Assembly: GCA_030611285.1 (NCBI GenBank)
Contig: JAUWQC010000027.1
Span: 1 to 9,601 of the forward strand
Origin: a bacterium
Lineage (GTDB): Bacteria; Actinomycetota; Humimicrobiia; Humimicrobiales; Humimicrobiaceae
Length of the DNA: 9,601 nt
Direction of reading: 5' to 3'
Numbering within the stretch: position 1 is the stretch's first letter; each line of letters starts with the position of its first letter. Below the pieces are notes generated by a model. It worked only from the letters and a program-made list of their open reading frames with translations. It searched no databases and was not told the origin of the DNA. Positions 5,710 through 9,601 of the stretch are shown here, in pieces. The position numbers were made by a program, and so were the translations under genes.

Positions 5710-6813
5710 ATGAGAATAAGAAAACCTTCAAACGGTATTAAAAAAATAAAAAACATTGGAATTTTTTCCTGGTCAATAATTGGCTTTCTTCTAATCGCTG
5801 CGCTTTTTTTTTACATCATATATTTGATAAGGGCAGCAATCATACCATTAATTTTAGCTATAGCCATTGCCTATCTTTTAACCCCCATTGTAACTTTACT
5901 ACAAAAGAAAATGCGTAGAGTATTTTCCGTTACAATAACATCTATCATTTTTATAGGGATTATTTTTACTATATTTTTCTTCATTATACCCATAATAATT
6001 GATCAATTTATGACATTCATTGATAAATTTCCATCATATATGCAAAATTTGACCAGGGCTATAAACGACTTTTTGCAAAAAAGCATTATTATTAAAAACG
6101 CTGAGAGCCTAACTGGTAAGGAAATAATACCCAAGGATGTCAGCGGTATTACCCAGTATCTTATCAGCAGGATTAATTTAGAAGAAATTGATATCTTCCG
6201 GCAAGCTGCTACCGTTGGCAGGTTAGCATTCAATACAGTTCTATACCTTATAGTAGGACCTCTGCTGGGAATATATATACTTAATTATGCACATAAAATA
6301 AAAACAACATTCATAAAAATAATGCCAAAAAGATTCAAAAATCAGACCACTATTATTTTGGAAAGTATTAATAAAGTTGGCGGAAGGTATATTAGAGCGC
6401 GAATATTAATATCTATTATTGTTGGAATACTATGCACCATTGTACTTCTGGTATTAAAAGTAGATTTCGCGATACTGCTTGGTTTCATAGCCGGCCTGCT
6501 TAATATGATTCCGCTTCTTGGTCCCATAATAGGAGCTGTACTGGCCGCACTGGCCGCACTTATTATTTCACCGTTTAAAGCCTTGTTAGTAATCCTTCTG
6601 TTTGTGGCTATTCAACTGATAGATGCTTACGTGCTCTCTCCAATTGTATTTAAGTACCAGATAGGAGTGCATCCCGGCATTATGATCTTTTCCCTTATGG
6701 CAGGCGGCGCTTTGTTTGGTATATGGGGACTTTTCTTTGCTGTACCTGCAGTAGCTATTTTGCAGGAAATATTAAGATACTATCTTCTGGAAAAAAATAA
6801 AATAGCATCCTGA
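5710..6813 (+). CDS. AI-2E family transporter (membrane permease)
   Basis: 367 residues, the usual length for this family (PF01594). Membrane segments are seen at about 21-40, 43-63, 73-97, 174-193, 231-249, 251-285, 289-312 and 324-358, with a soluble stretch between about 98 and 170. Diagnostic patterns are the N-terminal RAAIIPLILAIAIAYLLTP (41-59), GFIAGLLNMIPLLGPIIGAV (258-277), and the C-terminal QLIDAYVLSPIVFKYQIGVH (302-321) with GIWGLFFAVPAVAI (337-350). Family members have been linked to autoinducer-2 export or to Na+/H+ exchange; the substrate cannot be read from sequence, so I give no gene symbol. No Shine-Dalgarno precedes the ATG. Its 3' end overlaps larC on the other strand by 34 bases (6780-6813), so no independent terminator fits between them. 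Confidence 0.92.
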   Translation: MRIRKPSNGIKKIKNIGIFSWSIIGFLLIAALFFYIIYLIRAAIIPLILAIAIAYLLTPIVTLLQKKMRRVFSVTITSIIFIGIIFTIFFFIIPIIIDQFMTFIDKFPSYMQNLTRAINDFLQKSIIIKNAESLTGKEIIPKDVSGITQYLISRINLEEIDIFRQAATVGRLAFNTVLYLIVGPLLGIYILNYAHKIKTTFIKIMPKRFKNQTTIILESINKVGGRYIRARILISIIVGILCTIVLLVLKVDFAILLGFIAGLLNMIPLLGPIIGAVLAALAALIISPFKALLVILLFVAIQLIDAYVLSPIVFKYQIGVHPGIMIFSLMAGGALFGIWGLFFAVPAVAILQEILRYYLLEKNKIAS

Positions 6814-7955
6814 TATATTTCTCTTAGAGGCTTTCCTGTTCTTTTTGCCAGTTCAGCGCAAGACTCAAATTCAGGTGAAATGGTTATCTCTTTTCCCTTA
6901 TGAGTACCAATTTTTACCTTAACTTCTCCATAAGGTAATTTGACAGTTTCAATTTTCCTGTTAATTGAATACCTTTTAACTTCTTCTCTTCTAATACCCA
7001 GTGTTGTGGATTCCAATAATATGATATCAATTATTTCCAGCTCCAATTCCCTGTTACAGAGAACACAAAGTTTAAAGGCAGGCCTGTTTTTTTTCATATA
7101 GATAGGCTCCGTCCATACGTCCAGCACTTTATTTTTAAGCAATTTCTCCTGCAGGTATCCTATAATCTCAGGAGTGCTGTCGTCAATATTTGCAGAAAGA
7201 ACAATTAGATCTTCTGCTTTTAACCTATACTTATCTTTGACGACTCCCTTTAAAATCCTTAAAACATCCGGGATTTCTTTTTTTATCTTACTCCCTGCCC
7301 CATAACCGACTTTTTCAATTTCCATACAGGGAATCTCGCCAAATTTTACTGCCATGATTTTTATTATAGCAGCGCCTGTAGGAGTAGTTACTTCATAATC
7401 AAAAATACCTGTGTAAACAGGTATCCCCTTTAATATCTCTACTGTAGCCGGTGCCGGTACAGGTAATTTCCCATGTGAACTATCAACAAACCCACTGCCC
7501 AATGGAATTTTACTGCTATAGTATGACTCAATTCCTAAACTTTTTATACCTATAGCAGTACTTACGATATCAATAATAGAATCAACTGCACCAACTTCAT
7601 GAAAATGTATCTCATCTATATCATAACCATGTATCCTGGCTTCTGCTTCCGCAATTAATTGAAAAACATCCAGAGATATTTTTTTAACCTCAACATCAAG
7701 TTTGCTTCCACTAATTATTCCTTTAATATCCTTATAATTTCTGCTGGGCTGCGTTCCAGTTACTTTTACATCAAATTTTTTTGCTCTAACAGGACCCATC
7801 CTTATTTCTCTGCAAGCTATGTTATATCCATCAATATTAAGTTTACCTAATTCATTTTTTAGAAATGAAAAATCCAGTCCCAGATCAAGCAATGCACCAA
7901 CTACCATATCGCCACTTATTCCTGAAAAACAGTCAAAATATAAGATCTTTTCCAT
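6780..7955 (-). CDS. larC: LarC, nickel insertion enzyme for the nickel-pincer nucleotide cofactor
   Basis: 391 residues, full length for LarC (DUF111 family). LarC is a CTP-dependent cyclometallase that puts nickel into the pincer nucleotide made by LarB and LarE, for LarA-type racemases and epimerases. Seen in order: YFDCFSGISGDM (6-17), HFHEVGAVDSIIDIV (117-131), GKLPVPAPATVEIL (162-175), TTPTGAAI (190-197), then the C-terminal domain with ANIDDSTPEIIGYL (255-268), PIYMKKNRP (284-292) and TLGIRREEV (318-326). Both domains are in one frame, unlike Lactobacillus plantarum where larC is split and joined by frameshifting. No histidine-rich loop is present. GGAG ten bases before the ATG (7966-7969) supports the start. 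It is divergent from larE. Confidence is high. Confidence 0.95.
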   Translation of the reverse strand: MEKILYFDCFSGISGDMVVGALLDLGLDFSFLKNELGKLNIDGYNIACREIRMGPVRAKKFDVKVTGTQPSRNYKDIKGIISGSKLDVEVKKISLDVFQLIAEAEARIHGYDIDEIHFHEVGAVDSIIDIVSTAIGIKSLGIESYYSSKIPLGSGFVDSSHGKLPVPAPATVEILKGIPVYTGIFDYEVTTPTGAAIIKIMAVKFGEIPCMEIEKVGYGAGSKIKKEIPDVLRILKGVVKDKYRLKAEDLIVLSANIDDSTPEIIGYLQEKLLKNKVLDVWTEPIYMKKNRPAFKLCVLCNRELELEIIDIILLESTTLGIRREEVKRYSINRKIETVKLPYGEVKVKIGTHKGKEITISPEFESCAELAKRTGKPLREIYQDAILFFSRR

Positions 7956-7965
7956 ATTTGTTTAT

Positions 7966-7969
7966 CTCC
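7966..7969 (-). promoter_or_regulatory. Ribosome binding site of larC
   Basis: GGAG on the minus strand, within TGGAG, ten bases before the larC ATG at 7955. It agrees with the expected N-terminus (a short lead before the FDCFSGISGDM motif). Confidence 0.6.
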
Positions 7970-8060
7970 AGAATATGTAAACTTTTTAAAACATCTTTCC
8001 CTTAAATAAATTCGTAGCTTTAAAGTTTTATTGTTTCAAAATATCATTTTACTAAGACTA

Positions 8061-8089
8061 TTGCAAAAATATAGGTTTTTATATATTTT
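8061..8089 (+). promoter_or_regulatory. Weak candidate promoter of larE
   Basis: TTGCAA (8061-8066) stands 15 to 17 bases before a run of T/A containing TATATT (8082-8087) and TATTTT (8084-8089). If it is real, transcription starts near 8095, downstream of the first ATG at 8090, and translation must begin at 8114 or 8120. AT-richness makes this a low-confidence call. Confidence 0.25.
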
Positions 8090-8935
8090 ATGTTTCCAGG
8101 TAAAAATATCAAAATGATAATGGACAGAAAAAAAATTAATAAACTAAAAAAAATCCTTGAAGATATGGGTTCTTTAATTATAGCATTTTCAGGTGGAGTA
8201 GATAGCAGCTTCCTCTTAAAGGTAGCAGAAAATGTGCTTGGTAAAAATGCCATTGCGGTTACTGCAAAATCACTTACATATCCAAAAAGGGAACTGAAAG
8301 ATGCAAAAAGAATCGCAAGGAGTCTAAATTGCAGACAGATAATCATTGATTCTAATGAGCTGAAAATAAAAGAATTCAGAAATAACTCAAAAAACAGGTG
8401 CTATTTTTGTAAAAAGGAACTTTTTTTAAAATTAATTTCTATAAAAAATAAATATAAATTTAACTTTGTGGTTGATGGTACCAACTATGATGATTTAAAC
8501 ACATTCCGTCCAGGGTTAAAAGCATTAAAAGAACTGGGAATAAGAAGTCCTCTTGCCGAAGCTGGCATGACCAAAGAAGAAATAAGGAAATATTCCAGAA
8601 TGTTAAACCTATCAACATGGAATAAGCCGTCCTTCTCCTGTCTATTATCCAGATTTCCGTATGGTGAAGAGATTTCAAAATTTAAATTGGAAAAAATTGA
8701 AAAAGCTGAAAGTTTCCTTCATTCCCTGGGCTTCAGACAGGTAAGAGTAAGATACCACCACCCCATTGCCAGAATAGAAATAGAAAAAGAAGAAATCCCC
8801 AAAATACTTCAAAGCAATATCAGGGAAAAAATGATAAAAAAATTAAAAAAAATAGGATTTGAATATATCACTTTAGATCTTGAAGGCTACCGATCAGGGA
8901 GCATGGATGAACCAAAGGAATGTAATATAAACTAG
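8090..8935 (+). CDS. larE: LarE, sulfur transferase for the nickel-pincer nucleotide cofactor (three-cysteine type)
   Basis: 281 residues from the first ATG; numbering here uses that frame. LarE is a PP-loop enzyme that adenylates the nicotinic acid-derived precursor and replaces its carboxylates by thiocarboxylates. The ATP-binding SGGVDSS is at 34-40, followed by VTAKSLTYPKREL (57-69), CYFCK (104-108), VVDGTNYDD (127-135) and the PSFSCLLSRFPYG block (180-192). Cys184 matches the sacrificial Cys176 of L. plantarum LarE. Cys104 and Cys107 are extra, as in LarE proteins reported to hold a [4Fe-4S] cluster, such as that of Thermotoga maritima. Homologues usually begin about 15 residues before the S/G-x-x-x-A-F-S-G-G segment, which favours the Met at 8120 (or 8114) over 8090; no start has a good Shine-Dalgarno. 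The stop TAG lies in CTAG shared with the convergent neighbour. Confidence 0.94.
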   Translation: MFPGKNIKMIMDRKKINKLKKILEDMGSLIIAFSGGVDSSFLLKVAENVLGKNAIAVTAKSLTYPKRELKDAKRIARSLNCRQIIIDSNELKIKEFRNNSKNRCYFCKKELFLKLISIKNKYKFNFVVDGTNYDDLNTFRPGLKALKELGIRSPLAEAGMTKEEIRKYSRMLNLSTWNKPSFSCLLSRFPYGEEISKFKLEKIEKAESFLHSLGFRQVRVRYHHPIARIEIEKEEIPKILQSNIREKMIKKLKKIGFEYITLDLEGYRSGSMDEPKECNIN

Positions 8936-9591
8936 TAACCAATCCTTTTAAGAAATTCCTTATAATTTTTATTAAAAATTTCTTCAACTTCATCTTTTTT
9001 CAAGCCGGAACCCAGACCCACTCTTTCCTGCATATCTGATTTAAATAAATCATTATGGCTGTGGGCATCACTATTTATTAAGAACTTAACCCCGGCTTCC
9101 CTGCCCACATTTGCTACAGCTCCATTGGCAAGACTATGACCAGCTCTGGAAGAAATTTCCACAAAAATACCATTCCGGGCTGCAAGTTTTGCCTCCTCTA
9201 ATTTAAAAATTCCAGGATGGGCAAGCAAGTCAACGTATTCTGATTTTACCGCTTCTAAATTAGTACCCGGCTCAACACTTTCCACAATGCTCTCCCCGTG
9301 GACTATCACTATCCTCGCTCCTAATTCTTTAGCCTCTCTGGCCATATTATTTATACTCTTAGCCGGAATATTAGTTAGCTCTACCCCCGGAATTGCATTT
9401 ATATCCCAGTGCTTCTCTGCAAGCTCACAGTCTCTCATTACCCTTGAAATTATAAAATCAAGATTTGAATAACTTCCGTGATCGGTCAAGGCTATGCACC
9501 TGTACCCAAAAACAACTGCAAATCTTATAAGCTCAATAGGGCTGTTTTTGCCATCAGATAAAAATGTATGAGTATGAAAATCATATATCAT
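8932..9591 (-). CDS. PHP-domain metal-dependent phosphoesterase (histidinol-phosphatase-like)
   Basis: 219 residues, a complete single PHP domain. The metal-binding motifs are all visible in order: DFHTH (4-8) with Asp13, LTDHG (35-39), PGVEL with Glu71, VHGE with His98, LAHPG with His125, and NSDAHSHND with Asp175 and His177. This set supports a trinuclear metal site in a TIM-like barrel. The fold includes histidinol phosphatase and other phosphoesterases, so the substrate is not certain; no histidine-biosynthesis gene is near. It converges on larE, with stop codons overlapping by four bases. The start at 9591 sits ten bases from the window edge and no Shine-Dalgarno is visible in what remains. 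It may be co-transcribed with something upstream, outside the window. Confidence 0.9.
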   Translation of the reverse strand: MIYDFHTHTFLSDGKNSPIELIRFAVVFGYRCIALTDHGSYSNLDFIISRVMRDCELAEKHWDINAIPGVELTNIPAKSINNMAREAKELGARIVIVHGESIVESVEPGTNLEAVKSEYVDLLAHPGIFKLEEAKLAARNGIFVEISSRAGHSLANGAVANVGREAGVKFLINSDAHSHNDLFKSDMQERVGLGSGLKKDEVEEIFNKNYKEFLKRIGY

Positions 9592-9601
9592 AGAAAATAT
9601 T

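Noticed and set aside
7659..7850. Plus-strand open frame of 63 residues within larC
   Set aside because: It is a shadow antisense to conserved LarC sequence with no plausible start signal or similarity.
7956..8089. Possible riboswitch or small gene between larC and larE
   Set aside because: Only 134 AT-rich bases with no stable stem or open frame; the larC ribosome site and a weak promoter are all I can support.
8044..8346. Minus-strand open frame of 100 residues opposite the start of larE
   Set aside because: It lies antisense to the well-supported larE PP-loop region and resembles nothing known.
8950..8984. Inverted repeat AAGAAATT/AATTTCTT as a terminator for larE
   Set aside because: The stem is almost all A/T with a 19-base loop, lies within the PHP coding sequence and lacks a following T-run; it is probably chance.

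Overview
The window reads as AT-rich (about one third G+C by eye) bacterial DNA. Genes are tightly packed, some have Shine-Dalgarno sequences and sigma70-like promoter boxes, and the proteins are of bacterial type. I cannot name the organism. Iron-sulfur proteins and nickel-pincer cofactor genes suggest an anaerobe, but that is inference. No RNA gene, CRISPR array, intact insertion sequence or phage gene is visible.

Region 1 (1-5249, minus strand, transcribed right to left) is a compact operon encoding a complex I-like enzyme in the order nuoA, nuoB, fused nuoCD, nuoH, nuoI, nuoJ, nuoK, then an antiporter-like (nuoN-type) gene cut by the left edge. There is no nuoE, nuoF or nuoG in the visible operon. 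The Fe-S ligands of NuoB (cluster N2) and NuoI (two [4Fe-4S] clusters) are intact. The residues that define quinone binding and proton transfer in complex I are missing in subunit after subunit. NuoK has Gln and Tyr in place of its two essential Glu. The NuoN-like protein has Thr and Gly in place of its Glu/Lys pair. NuoA lacks its YECG and D-x-E motifs. NuoH lacks E-x-N-R-x-P-F-D-x-P-E. NuoCD lacks the HPSTHG histidines and has Trp in place of the quinone-binding Tyr. [NiFe] cysteines are absent too, so it is not a hydrogenase. The best reading is a membrane-anchored redox complex of complex I ancestry with no recognisable proton path. This is the most unusual thing in the window.

Region 2 (5250-5709) is a 460-base divergent intergenic region. 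It carries two diverged, same-length direct repeats of about 101 bases, 316 bases apart. A likely nuo operon promoter lies in the left copy and the start region of the next gene abuts the right copy. A small hairpin and a non-coding, possibly decayed stretch lie between them.

Region 3 (5710-6813, plus) is an AI-2E family membrane transporter. Its 3' end overlaps the convergent larC by 34 bases.

Region 4 (6780-8935) holds divergent larC (minus) and larE (plus), two enzymes of nickel-pincer nucleotide cofactor synthesis. LarE is the three-cysteine kind. larB and a larA-type client are not in the window.

Region 5 (8932-9591, minus) is a PHP-domain metal-dependent phosphoesterase. Its stop codon shares the palindrome CTAG with the larE stop.
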